A stretch of 64,000 nucleotides of DNA from an uncultured Veillonellaceae bacterium (GCA_945867815.1 CAMBIX010000003.1:124001-188000); one strand, 5' to 3'; positions 34,280-45,400 are shown, numbered from the stretch's first letter. The notes: a model not told the origin generated them from the letters alone. Translations and numbers: made by a program.

Positions 34280-35506
34280 CTACTCATATTTATAATTACG
34301 GGCTAATACCATAATCGGATGAATCGCCTCTTTATGCGTGCCATGTTCGATTTGCTGACGACAGGTTGGACAATCACAAATAACGCTGTCCGGCTGGCTT
34401 AAAAGAATCCGCTTAAAGAGCTGTTCACCTACCTTCATAGATACGTCATACCGTTCCTTACGGTAGCCATAATTACCACAAATACCGCAGCAACCAGCAT
34501 CCGCTAATTCCACCGCAACACCAGGCACATGTTTTAAGACCTGAGCCGCTGGAGTTCCGATTCCAGCCGACTTCAAATGGCAAGGCTGATGATACATAAA
34601 ACGAATGGACTCTTCCTTAAAGTCTGTTTTTAACTGCCCCTTAGCATCTAACATTTCTAAAAATTCAAAGGCATCATATACATTAGACCCAGCCTCTTTC
34701 ATCTGCTTTTCGCCGTACAGTTCTTCATACTCCTTCCGAAGAGCATAGGAGCAGCTGGTACAACAAGAAACTACAGGAATACCCTCTTGCTTCCAATATA
34801 AGAGGCGGTCTACATTAGTATCCACATTCTTCCTTGCTGCATCAAGATAGCCTGTTACAATTAACGGCGACCCACAACAAACAAAGGCCGGATCTACAAG
34901 CACTTCATAACCATTATGGTTCATCACCTTCACAAAGGCTTCCCCTATTTCTGGCGTATTGTAATTAATGGAGCAGCCTACATAGAAGACAATCTTTTTA
35001 TCTGACTTTGGCTGTTTGATAGACTTCATCCGAGATAAAAAGGTCTTATTCGTATAAGCCGGCATCGTCCGTTTACCAGCTAGCCCCATCATACTTAACA
35101 TCCCCAAGGAGTTAGCCACTTTTATCCCCATATTGGCTAGGCTAGCTCCCATAGGCAGGCCAGTAATCAACTTAGCCAAAGGTTCTGGCCGTGAAATCAT
35201 CAAATCCCGCATAGGATGTTTATGCGTCCTGTAATAGACCCCTTTCTGCAAAAGGTTAAGGGTCGATACAGATACCCCATTGGGACAACTTCTATCACAG
35301 GTCTTACAGTTAGAACATAGTTCTAAGGATCGTTCAATATCTTCTTCCGAAAAATGCATGCGTCCATGAGCTGGTGCCACTAATTTAGGCCCATCATAAT
35401 CTTGGGTTGCCTCCATAACAGGGCAATTTGACATACAGGATGTACAAGAAATACAAGCGTCCCCCGTATAATAGGTAAGCTCATCTTCAGGTAAGCGTTC
35501 ACTCAT
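34280..35506 (-). CDS. glpC: Anaerobic glycerol-3-phosphate dehydrogenase subunit C
   Basis: 408 aa. Two [4Fe-4S] motifs, CISCTSCMSNCPV and CSNCKTCDRSCPNG, and two CCG domains (FVCCGSPLIVTGY, GCCGICGNYGYRKE). GlpC anchors the GlpAB dehydrogenase to the membrane and passes electrons to menaquinone. It starts 2 bp after glpB. GGAGG precedes the ATG. Confidence 0.95.
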   Translation of the reverse strand: MSERLPEDELTYYTGDACISCTSCMSNCPVMEATQDYDGPKLVAPAHGRMHFSEEDIERSLELCSNCKTCDRSCPNGVSVSTLNLLQKGVYYRTHKHPMRDLMISRPEPLAKLITGLPMGASLANMGIKVANSLGMLSMMGLAGKRTMPAYTNKTFLSRMKSIKQPKSDKKIVFYVGCSINYNTPEIGEAFVKVMNHNGYEVLVDPAFVCCGSPLIVTGYLDAARKNVDTNVDRLLYWKQEGIPVVSCCTSCSYALRKEYEELYGEKQMKEAGSNVYDAFEFLEMLDAKGQLKTDFKEESIRFMYHQPCHLKSAGIGTPAAQVLKHVPGVAVELADAGCCGICGNYGYRKERYDVSMKVGEQLFKRILLSQPDSVICDCPTCRQQIEHGTHKEAIHPIMVLARNYKYE

Positions 35507-35508
35507 AA

Positions 35509-36768
35509 CTAGGCCTCCTTACCCATTCCCACACTAGCCGCTTTATAGGCGGAAGCAATGGCAATGCCATTACCGGAATGTTCAAAGCAGAAATCAAAAC
35601 CAGCTAGATTGCGTCCGACAATATACACATTGTCTAAAACAACCTGTCCCTCTTTATTCACCGGTTGTAATAAGTCATTTGTCTCTATACCTGTTTTTGC
35701 ATACCCTTGCGCCTTACTGCCAAACAATTCTTCATTTGTCCACTGGTCTTCCCCTTTTACGAAGGAAATCGGCAAGTGAAAAATCGGTTCTATTGGCTTT
35801 TCAAAATCGCGCATTTCAATACCACCACTGTAAAAACCACCCGTAGCCAAGATAAAACGGTCGGCATAATATCGTCGTTGGTTAGACGCACTGTTGGCAA
35901 TTACCGATACCGCTTTTGTTCCTTCTATTTCTGAGGCAACCGCCTTGGAGCTTTCCACAATATCAACACCTAACTGGCGCAATTCATCTCGAAAGGCATA
36001 ACGAAGGCGAATGCCTGGCACAGACGGTGGTAAGCATGTCGTTTCTACCATGGTTGCCTTCATTTCTTGAGAAATCGTCTGATATACTGTATGTCCATGC
36101 GAGCCAAAAATAGGTGGCAAGACTAATAGGGTATCTTGATCAAGGTCTTCTAATTGGGAAAGAAAATCCGCATTTCCCTGTGGTGTATCCAAATAGCGGG
36201 CCACATCTTGTATGGTTATATCACGACCACCCATAAGCCCTGTATCTATAGGAATAACCCCATAATCCTTATCTGGTCCAAAGGACTTCTTCAAGTTTTC
36301 AATCATCACGTCCCCATAAAAGTCTTTTAAACCCTTTATGGCAACGGCTCGAATTTTCTTCTTAGTCAAAGCCTGCTCTGATAAAACCATAGGTAAAGGA
36401 GCATAAGCAGTCCGTTTTTTTGTTCCTATAGCCGTTACTACCGGCTGATTTGCTTCCATCGAGCCTATATAGGTTAACTCATGTTGCTTGGTCAATTCTA
36501 AAAAGCTTGCTAAGCCCTCTTGCAAAGCCTGTCGGCCAATCTTTTTATAAGGATGGTCAGCTGGCAGATTATCTATTCCCTGCAAGGGATTATTGACCCG
36601 TTTATGATTTTCATCAAAGCCTAATATATCTATAGTGCCACTATTAACAGTAAGAGTGCCTTCTCCCCAAGTTAAAAGGGTGACTTTTTTCCCCTGCTTA
36701 GCACTTGTATAAGCAGCCATAAGACCAGCTAACCCAGCACCAATGACGAGCACATCTGAACGTATCAC
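35509..36768 (-). CDS. glpB: Anaerobic glycerol-3-phosphate dehydrogenase subunit B
   Basis: 419 aa flavoprotein with an N-terminal Rossmann motif VLVIGAGLAGLMAAYTSAKQ and the C-terminal NVYIVGRNLAGFDFCFEHSG region. It pairs with GlpA in the catalytic dimer. GTG start overlapping the glpA stop by one base (TAGTG), which indicates coupled translation. Confidence 0.94.
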   Translation of the reverse strand: MIRSDVLVIGAGLAGLMAAYTSAKQGKKVTLLTWGEGTLTVNSGTIDILGFDENHKRVNNPLQGIDNLPADHPYKKIGRQALQEGLASFLELTKQHELTYIGSMEANQPVVTAIGTKKRTAYAPLPMVLSEQALTKKKIRAVAIKGLKDFYGDVMIENLKKSFGPDKDYGVIPIDTGLMGGRDITIQDVARYLDTPQGNADFLSQLEDLDQDTLLVLPPIFGSHGHTVYQTISQEMKATMVETTCLPPSVPGIRLRYAFRDELRQLGVDIVESSKAVASEIEGTKAVSVIANSASNQRRYYADRFILATGGFYSGGIEMRDFEKPIEPIFHLPISFVKGEDQWTNEELFGSKAQGYAKTGIETNDLLQPVNKEGQVVLDNVYIVGRNLAGFDFCFEHSGNGIAIASAYKAASVGMGKEA

Positions 36769-38381
36769 TAATCTTCTTCCTCCCCATTGATGTTAAATAC
36801 CAACTCATACAAGCCTCGTGTCATTTCCGTTTCCTTGAGGCTTCGTCCCATCATAACAGGACGAATCCCCTTCCAACGGCCTTCTAAGAATTGCTTCATC
36901 TGCTTAATCGAATCTTTAGCTGCTTCTTCATGACCACAAGACGCAAAAGCACTTGCCGCCCTAAGGGCACAATAGTTAGCCTGACAAGTCCCCATGCCTA
37001 CACGCGTACGCCGCCGCACATCATTTAAGATATGACTAGTCGATTCCCGAGCAATTTCTTCAAATTCAGCACGCGTTACATTTTCACATTCACAAAGCAC
37101 TTCGCGCTTTTCTGGATTTTTTTCCATAGCTGCTACAACTCGTTTAAAACGTTCCGGCCCTAAACGAGTGGCCGCTAAGTCCGTACCAAAGGAAGGGAAA
37201 AGTTTATGAGCCTTCTTCTTTTCTTCCCCACTAACCTGTGGAACCAAAGCTTCTTCGGCTGTTCGGCATGGCTGATTATTGCCTAGTTTCTTACATACAA
37301 GGTCCGCCATACGTTCCGCCATTAAACGATGGGTGGTAAATTTACCACCTACAATGGTAACCATACCGCTTAATCCGTCTTGACTTTTATGGTCAACAAT
37401 AGCAAAGCCACGGCTAGCTCCTCGACCTGATGCCCCTCCTGGCGGCATATATAAAGGACGAGAGCCAGCGAAAGCACGCAAAATCCGATAGTCACGAAGA
37501 TTTTCAAAAGTCTGTTCACCTATGGCAAGGAGCTTTTCCACTTCTTCACGAGACGTGTGCGTATCTTCTGCACTAGGAATGCTCATTGACGTCGTCCCTA
37601 GAATGGTAATGGATCCATGCGGCACAAATATATCACCATCACTGGACTTATGAAGACGGTTAACCACATGATTACTAATGCGCTGGTTAAAAGCTAATAG
37701 TGTCCCCTTATCTGGCTGCACGCCCACTTCTAAACCAGCCATCTGCGCGATTTCACCAGCCCAGCCACCACCAGCATTGATAAGGATATGACAGGCGATT
37801 TCTTCCACTTGTCCCGTCAAGGTATTTTGCACGTGAATACCTGTAACCGTGCCATTGGATACGATAATATCAGATAATTTTGTATAAGTCTTAATACGAC
37901 CACCATAGCGTTTAGCACTCTCTACACTTTGCCAAGCCAGGCGAAAACCATCTATAGCGGCATCTGGTACTAGATAAGCCGACACAACATGCTTAGACAA
38001 ACGTGGTTCGATACGGAAGGCTTCCTCTAAGCTAATGTCCTGTGCATCAATACCACTCGCCTGACAACCAGCAACCCAATCCGCTTCATAGGCTGGATCA
38101 TCGCTATCTAGTCGAACAAACAAGCCTCCACAAGGTTCTACGCAAGACTGGCCAATCTTTCTTAGAATCTTATTTTCTTCAATACATTCTTTAGCCGCTT
38201 CTTGATCCTTCACGGCATATCGGCCACCACTATGTAAGAGCCCATGATAGCGCGAGCTGGCCCCATTAATTAAATCTTTTTTTTCAATAAGCAGTGTATC
38301 TACACCTCGCATGGACAAATCACGCAAGATACCTAGACCAGTGGCTCCGCCACCGACTACTACAACTGTCGCTTTCTCCAT
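36768..38381 (-). CDS. glpA: Anaerobic glycerol-3-phosphate dehydrogenase subunit A
   Basis: 537 aa. FAD-binding GGGATGLGILRDLSMRGVD at the N-terminus, HGLLHSGGRYAV, and a C-terminal BFD-type [2Fe-2S] domain with CECENVTRAEF...GTCQANYC. Oxidises glycerol 3-phosphate to dihydroxyacetone phosphate under anaerobiosis. The start is uncertain: the ATG at 38381 fits homologous N-termini, but its nearest GGAGG is 15 bases away; an ATG eight codons upstream has no Shine-Dalgarno. First gene of glpABC-K-F; no glpT or glpR is present. Confidence 0.95.
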   Translation of the reverse strand: MEKATVVVVGGGATGLGILRDLSMRGVDTLLIEKKDLINGASSRYHGLLHSGGRYAVKDQEAAKECIEENKILRKIGQSCVEPCGGLFVRLDSDDPAYEADWVAGCQASGIDAQDISLEEAFRIEPRLSKHVVSAYLVPDAAIDGFRLAWQSVESAKRYGGRIKTYTKLSDIIVSNGTVTGIHVQNTLTGQVEEIACHILINAGGGWAGEIAQMAGLEVGVQPDKGTLLAFNQRISNHVVNRLHKSSDGDIFVPHGSITILGTTSMSIPSAEDTHTSREEVEKLLAIGEQTFENLRDYRILRAFAGSRPLYMPPGGASGRGASRGFAIVDHKSQDGLSGMVTIVGGKFTTHRLMAERMADLVCKKLGNNQPCRTAEEALVPQVSGEEKKKAHKLFPSFGTDLAATRLGPERFKRVVAAMEKNPEKREVLCECENVTRAEFEEIARESTSHILNDVRRRTRVGMGTCQANYCALRAASAFASCGHEEAAKDSIKQMKQFLEGRWKGIRPVMMGRSLKETEMTRGLYELVFNINGEEED

Positions 38382-38490
38382 ATCTTTACTTGTCGACCTC
38401 CACATCGGTCATCTAGTAACAACCTACTATTCTATCTTTTCACCTTATCTCTGCCACTTAAGCAGCGACAATAAAGCCTATATAAAAAGT

Positions 38491-38535
38491 ATACGCTGTA
38501 CCATATACAGCATACACGACTTATTTATTATAGCA
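38491..38535 (-). promoter_or_regulatory. Extended -10 promoter and inverted repeat of the glp operon
   Basis: Minus strand TGCTATAAT at 38527-38535 is a consensus extended -10. At 38491-38515, just inside the transcribed region, GCTGTA and TACAGC are five bases apart, with flanks that pair partly (TAC/ATA). This is a good repressor operator position. The ATACGCTGT arm recurs before sdaAB at 203. The rest of the 512-bp gap (38382-38893) holds a direct repeat and a terminator. Confidence 0.55.
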
Positions 38536-38756
38536 TTAAAATAAGGTCTTAAAAACAATATGTTATAACCTATTCACAAAAAGTATATAGCTTTCTTCTT
38601 ACTCCGTCCCTATTCCTTTTAGTCACACGCCGTTCTGCATCAGCGTAATTCTGTCTATTCTGATTGTATTAAGTACCTAGACCTTCAATTTACCGTCCCC
38701 TTTATAGGGCTCACACTTTCCTAACTAACAACTTTCTAGTCAATAAACACGAAGCC

Positions 38757-38842
38757 TCACATACCACCTACCTACGGTGCATACTTAGTAGCGCTCATGC
38801 CACTACCCCACACCGCATCACATACCACCTGCCTACGGTGCA
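38757..38842. repeat. Two 25-bp direct repeats
   Basis: TCACATACCACCT-CCTACGGTGCA (one variable base) occurs at 38757-38781 and 38818-38842, 36 bp apart, between glpA and the TSUP gene. No coding frame. Function unknown. Confidence 0.8.
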
Positions 38843-38865
38843 CATCCTAAAAAAGTAAAAAAAAA

Positions 38866-38885
38866 GGACATGCCTATACATGTCC
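38866..38885 (-). terminator. Terminator of the TSUP gene
   Basis: GGACATG/CATGTCC around CCTATA, followed by nine T on the minus strand, 9 bp past the stop codon. Confidence 0.92.
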
Positions 38886-38893
38886 CTCGTTTA

Positions 38894-39664
38894 TTATATG
38901 AAAAGCAATACCCCACCAATGGCAGGTGTTACAACCATGATAAATTTTAATATATTCTGCGGTGCCCGCCGCGTAAACTTAGCCCCAATATAGGCACCAA
39001 CGACAAGACCGACAACAACTTCGGCTAAGAGCCAAAACTGCAAGGCCCCTTCAATAAAGTACCCAACGCCACCAGCAATAGCAATCGGAAAAATAACTAA
39101 CATAGTCGTTCCTACAGCTATATATAACGGCAGGCCAAAAGCAATAAGCAAAACGACCTGAATAAAAGGTGTCGATCCAATACCAAACGTACCTGACAAA
39201 AGGCCAACGAACAAGCCAAAAATTAGACACTTGCCCCAAAAAGCGAGGCCTGTCAGCTTTTGCTTACGCGCCTTCTTCCATAAAGGACTATTAGGGCAAT
39301 AAACCCGATAAGCAATAATAACTGCCGACAAAATCAACATAAAACCAATCAAATAGTGAAGCTTAGATCCCGGTATCAAAACAGCTATCTTAGTTCCGAG
39401 GAAGGCTCCAATCATACCAAATACGCCTAGGCAAAGGCCCATCCGCACATTAACATTACCTTCCCTAAAATGGCTGACTGCCCCCGATATGGTCGTAAAG
39501 GTCATTGCCGCTAATGACGTACCCAAAGCCAAATGAATAGGAATACCAAATCCTAATGTCAAGACCGCAATAACTAACCCTGCACCACCGGCCCCAACAA
39601 AACCTAATACTACCCCCATACCAAACAAGGCGACTAAAATTTCTAGTCCTAATACCAAGCTCAT
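38894..39664 (-). CDS. TauE/SafE family sulfite exporter (TSUP)
   Basis: 256 aa, about 8 membrane segments in two similar halves. GVVLGFVGAGGAGLVIAVL in the first half and SGTFGIGSTPFIQVVLLIAFG in the second are the two TSUP repeat motifs. Members export sulfite, sulfoacetate or other organosulfur anions; the substrate here is open. A weak GGGTG precedes the ATG. Monocistronic. Confidence 0.9.
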   Translation of the reverse strand: MSLVLGLEILVALFGMGVVLGFVGAGGAGLVIAVLTLGFGIPIHLALGTSLAAMTFTTISGAVSHFREGNVNVRMGLCLGVFGMIGAFLGTKIAVLIPGSKLHYLIGFMLILSAVIIAYRVYCPNSPLWKKARKQKLTGLAFWGKCLIFGLFVGLLSGTFGIGSTPFIQVVLLIAFGLPLYIAVGTTMLVIFPIAIAGGVGYFIEGALQFWLLAEVVVGLVVGAYIGAKFTRRAPQNILKFIMVVTPAIGGVLLFI

Positions 39665-39935
39665 ACAACAACACCCTCGTACAATTTACATCTATCCCTT
39701 ATATAGCATTTATATTCCTATTGTATCATAAGCAAAGCTGCCTTCTACCCTTTCACAGGTAGCTTAATGCCTTTTACGTATATATTTTTCCTATAGTCTT
39801 TATAAAAAACTTCACTATATGGATTTATTTTTCTCTGCGCCCGCCACCCCAACCACATCATTACATTCAAATAATTCAAAAGACTCATTCAGAATAAACT
39901 TGCACTAATTGCATAACTTTCTGTTATTTTTACCG

Positions 39936-39963
39936 TTGAAAAAACTGAAAAAGTGATTATACT
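39936..39963 (+). promoter_or_regulatory. Promoter of larA
   Basis: TTGAAA, 16 bp, TATACT, about 100 bp before the start codon. The rest of the 396-bp gap (39665-40060) shows no clear structure. Confidence 0.75.
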
Positions 39964-40060
39964 ATAAGTGTAATTTTTAGGCTAATAGCAAGAAACGAAT
40001 CTGCATTCGCACTCTACTTAATTCCTCACTGATAGTACTAAATAAAAAGGAGATTTTACT

Positions 40061-41335
40061 ATGAAAACGATTCAATTACCTTTTGCTCGCACTCACCTAG
40101 CTTTGCAAGTACCTGATACTAACCTCAAAGCCGTTCTCGAATCTCATGCAGCTGCTTATAAGGCAACCGCATCTGAACAAGAACTCGTTGAACAAGCCTT
40201 AGACAATCCTATTGGCAGTCCCAAATTAGAAGAACTCGTCAAAGGCAAAAAGAGCATGGTCATCATCACCAGTGACCATACCCGCCCTGTACCGAGCAAG
40301 GTAACCATGCCTATCTTGCTTCGCCGTATTCGCCAGGCCAATCCTGACATCGATATTACTATTTTATTAGCTACTGGTTTCCATCGCCCAACCACTAAAG
40401 AAGAAATGATTGATAAATTTGGTAAAGACATTGCTGAAAACGAACACATTGTCTGCCACATCTCCTCCGATATGTCTCAAATGAAGAAGATTGGCGTTCT
40501 TCCTTCTGGCGGTGACTGCATCATCAACAAATTAGCTGCTGATGCTGAACTCCTAATTGCTGAAGGTTTCATTGAACCTCATTTTTTTGCAGGCTTCTCC
40601 GGTGGCCGCAAGAGTATCCTTCCTGGTATTGCTTCTGAAGTCACCGTTATGGCTAACCACTGCAGTGAATTCATCTCTGACCCGCATGCCCGTACTGGCA
40701 TTCTAGAAGGTAACCCTATTCACAAAGACATGCTTTATGCAGCTAAAACAGCCAACCTAGCCTTCATCCTAAACGTTGTTATCGACGCCCAAAAACACAT
40801 TATCAACGCTTTCGCTGGCGACCGTGAAAAAGCACATGAAAAAGGCTGTGAATTTGTTAACTCCCTAGCTCATGTAAGCCCTGTTCCAGCCGACATCGTC
40901 GTTACCAGCAATGGTGGCTACCCACTAGACCAAAATGTCTACCAAGCCGTTAAGGGGATGACAGCAGCCGAAGCCACTTGTAAAAAAGGTGGTGTCATTG
41001 TTATTGCCGCTGCCTGCAACGATGGGGCTGGCGGAGACTCCTTCTACCAAAACCTAAAAGATACACCGACCCCTCGTGATCTTCTTGACCGCATTGCTAA
41101 AGTACCTCGTAACGAAACCATTGCCGACCAATGGGAAATGCAAATTTTGGCTCGTATCCTCGATGCCTTTACCGTCATTGTCGTTAGTGACCAATGCGAT
41201 CCTAAGCTCATTACAGACATGCACATGAAACATGCTAAAACAATTGAAGAAGGCATGCAAATGGCCTTTGAACTTAAAGGCAAAGATGCTAGCGTCACAG
41301 TTATCCCTGACGGCGTCAGCGTCATCGTCCGGTAA
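40061..41335 (+). CDS. larA: Nickel-dependent lactate racemase family protein
   Basis: 424 aa. LarA family: TSDHTRPVPSKVTMPILL, LLATGFHRPTTKEEMI, and EPHFFAGFSGGRKSILPGIA with the lysine of the GGRKS loop that tethers the nickel-pincer cofactor. It interconverts D- and L-lactate or another 2-hydroxyacid. AGGAG eight bases before the ATG. The cofactor genes larB, larC and larE are not in the window. It makes sense beside lutABC, which uses one lactate isomer, but other LarA homologues act on different hydroxyacids. Confidence 0.92.
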   Translation: MKTIQLPFARTHLALQVPDTNLKAVLESHAAAYKATASEQELVEQALDNPIGSPKLEELVKGKKSMVIITSDHTRPVPSKVTMPILLRRIRQANPDIDITILLATGFHRPTTKEEMIDKFGKDIAENEHIVCHISSDMSQMKKIGVLPSGGDCIINKLAADAELLIAEGFIEPHFFAGFSGGRKSILPGIASEVTVMANHCSEFISDPHARTGILEGNPIHKDMLYAAKTANLAFILNVVIDAQKHIINAFAGDREKAHEKGCEFVNSLAHVSPVPADIVVTSNGGYPLDQNVYQAVKGMTAAEATCKKGGVIVIAAACNDGAGGDSFYQNLKDTPTPRDLLDRIAKVPRNETIADQWEMQILARILDAFTVIVVSDQCDPKLITDMHMKHAKTIEEGMQMAFELKGKDASVTVIPDGVSVIVR

Positions 41336-41351
41336 ATAAAAAAAACACCGC

Positions 41352-41392
41352 AAAAGGGCGGGACCTCATACGATGTCCCGCCCTTTCCTTTT
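41352..41392 (+). terminator. Terminator of larA
   Basis: GGGCGGGAC pairs with GTCCCGCCC (9 bp), followed by TTTCCTTTT; about 20 bp past the stop. Confidence 0.93.
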
Positions 41393-41473
41393 AAACATAA
41401 GCTTCTTATAGTCATGTGCTTCCGTACCCCGTCCCCAAGAAAACGTTCCTATCCCTTGAACAAAAGCACACGC

Positions 41474-42451
41474 TTATAAGAGGCCGCCGTGTCCCATGGA
41501 GATGCAGTCCGCCTTTGTAATCACGTCATCAGCTGCCAAACGCGGCAAGAGTTTATCAAAAGCCGTTGGCTGGCTAAAGAGGACACCTCCTGGCCAACCA
41601 ACTAAAGGCGTTCCATCCGCCATATAAGCAATACAACACATAGATCCTGGTAAAACAGGCAAGCCGTAAGTAACCACCTTATCGGCCACACGAGCAATAG
41701 CTCCTGGCGTTAAATCATCAGGGTCTACACTCATCCCTCCGGTGCAGAATACCATATCTGCACCGGCTTTTTTTACCTTATGAATGGCATCCACAATAAG
41801 ATTTGTATCATCCGTTACCGTTTCATGAGCTATGATTTGCATGCCATAAGACTGTATCCGTTCTTCAATAATCGGTGTAAAGGCATCCTTAATCCGGCCA
41901 GAAGCCACTTCTGAACCTGTCGTAACAAGACCAATTTTTTTACGTACAAAAGGTAAAACTTTAATTAAAGGGTGCCCAACTCCAATAGCATTGGCTGCTT
42001 CTATTTCTTCCTTATCTAGTACTAGCGGAATACACCGCATACCGGCTAGCTTATCTCCCTTTTTTACAGCTGTCTGCGTATACTTAGTAACAATAGTCAA
42101 CTGACCAATGTCATTAATCTGGTTTAGCCGGTCTACATCAATAGACAACATACCATCATGCGCTGCAAAGGCTTCAATCTTGCCTTCCCGTACATCTGAC
42201 CCATAAATGGATGGATTATCACATAGAGCATACAAGGCACGAGCCACATCTTCTTCATGAAGAAGGCTTGCATCGCCAGTTTCCATTACATACACATGTT
42301 CCTTGCCTAATTTTAACAAGGCCGGTATATCCTCTTCACGAATGACTTGCCCCCGCCGAAAGGGTGTATCTTTCACCTGGCCAATAACAATACGGGCTAT
42401 ATCATGAAACAAGGTCTGCCCTACAGCATCCTCTACACGAACTTTTTTCAT
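41474..42451 (-). CDS. Molybdopterin-binding (MoeA/MogA-like) protein
   Basis: 325 aa. The C-terminal half has the MoCF-binding fold: GLVTTGSEVASGRIKDAF, then DDTNLIVDAIHKVKKAGAD and VFCTGGMSVDPDDLTPGAI. The N-terminal half (VRVEDAVGQTLFHDIARI) resembles MoeA but is shorter. Such stand-alone proteins insert or sense molybdopterin for molybdoenzymes of the xanthine dehydrogenase type; no such enzyme is adjacent. AGAGG seven bases before the ATG at 42451 sets the start. It lies 22 bp downstream of addA and may be co-transcribed. Confidence 0.85.
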   Translation of the reverse strand: MKKVRVEDAVGQTLFHDIARIVIGQVKDTPFRRGQVIREEDIPALLKLGKEHVYVMETGDASLLHEEDVARALYALCDNPSIYGSDVREGKIEAFAAHDGMLSIDVDRLNQINDIGQLTIVTKYTQTAVKKGDKLAGMRCIPLVLDKEEIEAANAIGVGHPLIKVLPFVRKKIGLVTTGSEVASGRIKDAFTPIIEERIQSYGMQIIAHETVTDDTNLIVDAIHKVKKAGADMVFCTGGMSVDPDDLTPGAIARVADKVVTYGLPVLPGSMCCIAYMADGTPLVGWPGGVLFSQPTAFDKLLPRLAADDVITKADCISMGHGGLL

Positions 42452-42473
42452 TACGAAACCTCTTTTCAAAATG

Positions 42474-45400
42474 TCATATAGTAACAGGTACTTCTTGACC
42501 TAGTGCCAAGGAATAAATAATGACCTCTTTAACCGGCACCTGTGTCAGCCGCTCTAAGGCCGCCTTATAGAGGCGCATTTGCACCCCATATCGCTCCCGA
42601 AGCGTTTCTCCTTCCTTTACACGGTCCGACTTATAGTCCACTAATACCCATGCGCCGTTTTCTATAAAGGCCGCATCAATAATCCCTTGTAAAAATAAAT
42701 CCTCTGTATCATCAAGCTCAGGGTATAACTGATTAGCCTTCCATAACATACTAAAAGGAAATTCTCGTTCTAACCGTGATGATTGTCTCATCCGTTTAGC
42801 TAGGTCCGACTGATAAAATCGCCACAATTCATAATCTCGAATGACAGACCGTTCATCTGCCTTAATATGACCTGCCATAACCAAGCCATCAAGTGCCTCT
42901 CCTAAGGCTTTCTTCGTATAAGACTGCAAAGGCAACCACTGTAAAGCTTCATGCATTAAGGTTCCTCGACGAGCCCCGCTTGTTTCCGATTCATCTTGCA
43001 AAAACTCTGGTTCCTGACCAAACACGCCTACTAAATCTTCTTCATCGATTAAGGTATCTATTTTATTATCAGTTGCCTCTATTTCTACCAGACCATCCGT
43101 TAATCCATCACTAACCTCACTCTGGCCGCTTATAGCCGTCAGGGACTCTGCAAAACGTTTCTCTACACCTGAAGAGACAGCATCCTTAGAGGACCTAACT
43201 AAAGCCGATGTGTTTTCTTCTTTATGGACTAATAAAGATGTCTCGTCCGCCGCCTCTTCTTCCCGTTCAGCAAAGCGCCTTTTTATCTCCGTTACCGATA
43301 TTTTAGCTGGCACCTGCGTTGCACCAGTATGGCTGTAAGTAAAATCCAACCGTTCTTGTAAGTCTTGCCTTAAGTCCGTCCCCTCAATAGGTTGCCCCTG
43401 CCTTACCTTTTCTAAAAAGGCCTTAGCCTGTGCTCCCCCTTGGCTTTGTTCTTTTTGATAGGCAAGACCATTATATACACGCATGTGCAGGGAAAAATCC
43501 CGATCAGGAATATCTGGCAGTGCGCCCTCCATAGGTTCCTGACTAGCCACCAAACTCCTTAGTCCAGCACAATCTATATGCCGACTCAAAGCCATAAGAA
43601 TCCATTGCAAGTAAGAATTAGCACCAGTAATAGCTTTTTTAGACAATGTCACATCGGCTTCATCAAGAGCTGTCTTAATGGGACTCATGAGATTTTTCAC
43701 TTCTTTTGCCGTGCCTGTAATGATGAGTTTATCTCGTGCCCGCGTCAAAGCTACATATAAAACACGCTCTTCTTCTGCCTTGGCTGCTAGGGTTAACCGT
43801 TTTTTTAGTGCCATCCACGGCAAAGTCGGTGCTAGCAAACGATACACTGGCAAATATTCTTTTAAGGCAATGCCCTCTGTCTTGTGCATAAGCAAAGACT
43901 TAGACCAGTCTTTATCATTGAATTTTTTTTGCGTACCTGCCAAGAAAACAAGAGGAAACTCCAGTCCTTTACTCTTATGAATGGTCATAATGCGGACAAC
44001 ATTTTCATTCTCGCTAACCGTCTTAGCCAGGCCTAAATCTTGCCCCGACTTTTGCATATGTTCAATAAAGCGTAAAAAACGGAAAAGGCCACGGAAGCTG
44101 CCTGCTTCATATTCTTTAGCCCGATTATATAAGGCTTCTACATTACTCTTACGAACCATCCCATCAGGTAAGGCTCCTACATAAGATAAAAAGCCTGTAT
44201 CTTGGAAAATTTGCCACAAGAGCTGACTCACCGTCTCCCGTCGAGACAAGGTCCGCCAATCTTCTAGACGCAGTAAAAAATTTCGACAAGTTCCAGCTAA
44301 CACCGTATCCCCTTCCTGGTCTATCAAGAGAGGAAGATTATCCCACAACGTCATCCCTTTAGCACCAACCATACGCAGGCGTAAAAGATCATTATCACGT
44401 AAGCCCACCATAAAAGACCTCAACACAATAGCCATAGGCAGGTCCTGCTGAGGATTATCAATAATTTGTAAAAGTGCCAAAAGAAGTTGCACTTCCATCA
44501 TGCTGAAGTAGCCAGCCCTTTCTTCTGCATAAGCTGGGATGCCTGCTGCCCGCATAGCCTCCACCATGCGATTGGCTCGTCCAGCTGTAGACCTTAGCAA
44601 AATGGCTATATCTCGCCATTCCAAAGGGCGGAACCTATCCCCATCTTGCACCGTTTTCCCTTCGGCCATTAAGGTCTTTATCCGGCTAATAATATGGGCT
44701 GTTTCCATTTCATCGGCCTCTAACTCATCTTGGGCTGTTTCCTCTTCACCGTTAGTTTTAAAAGTCTTTTCCTTCTTCTTTGAGGAATTATACTCTTTAT
44801 CTGACTCAAGGACATAGGCCTCTTTGAGAACCTCTAACGGCACCTTTGTTAGCGGGTCCATTAACTCAGACACAGTATCTACTTGATTACCCTTTACAGC
44901 CCATTCTCTGTCCTTTATATACTCATCTTGTTGATTTAAAGCCTGATTACTAGCGCCAAGAACACTTGGCTTATCTTTATAGGCAGTCATCTCTTCCTGT
45001 AAGGCCAAACTCTCAGTAACCACCAAATCTACATCAAGACTGCCCCCAATCCAGTTATCTGGTACCTCTGACGTATCTCGACCTGCATATAAGGCTTCTT
45101 CATCACCATAGGCTAGCTCAGCACCCTCTGGGGTCATAACTTGTCGGAATATAAAATTCGTCGCCTGTAAAACAGTCCTGTCAGACCGGAAATTTTGCTT
45201 TAAATCAATGCGCCGTGTCTCTTGGTCTTTTTCTTTAGAAAAGTGCTTGTACTTATCAATAAATAAATCCGGATCAGCCATACGGAACTTATAAATAGAC
45301 TGTTTTACATCACCTACATAAAAACGATTATCTGGTCGCCCCACTAAATTAATAATCGTTTCCTGCACACCATTGGTATCCTGGTATTCATCAACCATAA

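Noticed and set aside
40156..40461. 101-aa frame antisense to larA
   Set aside because: Shadow of a well-supported LarA gene, no ribosome binding site.
41401..41483. Long inverted repeat CTTATA...GTGCTT / AAGCAC...TATAAG after larA
   Set aside because: Imperfect, with a loop of about 40 bases, and the region already has a strong larA terminator; not enough to call a feature.
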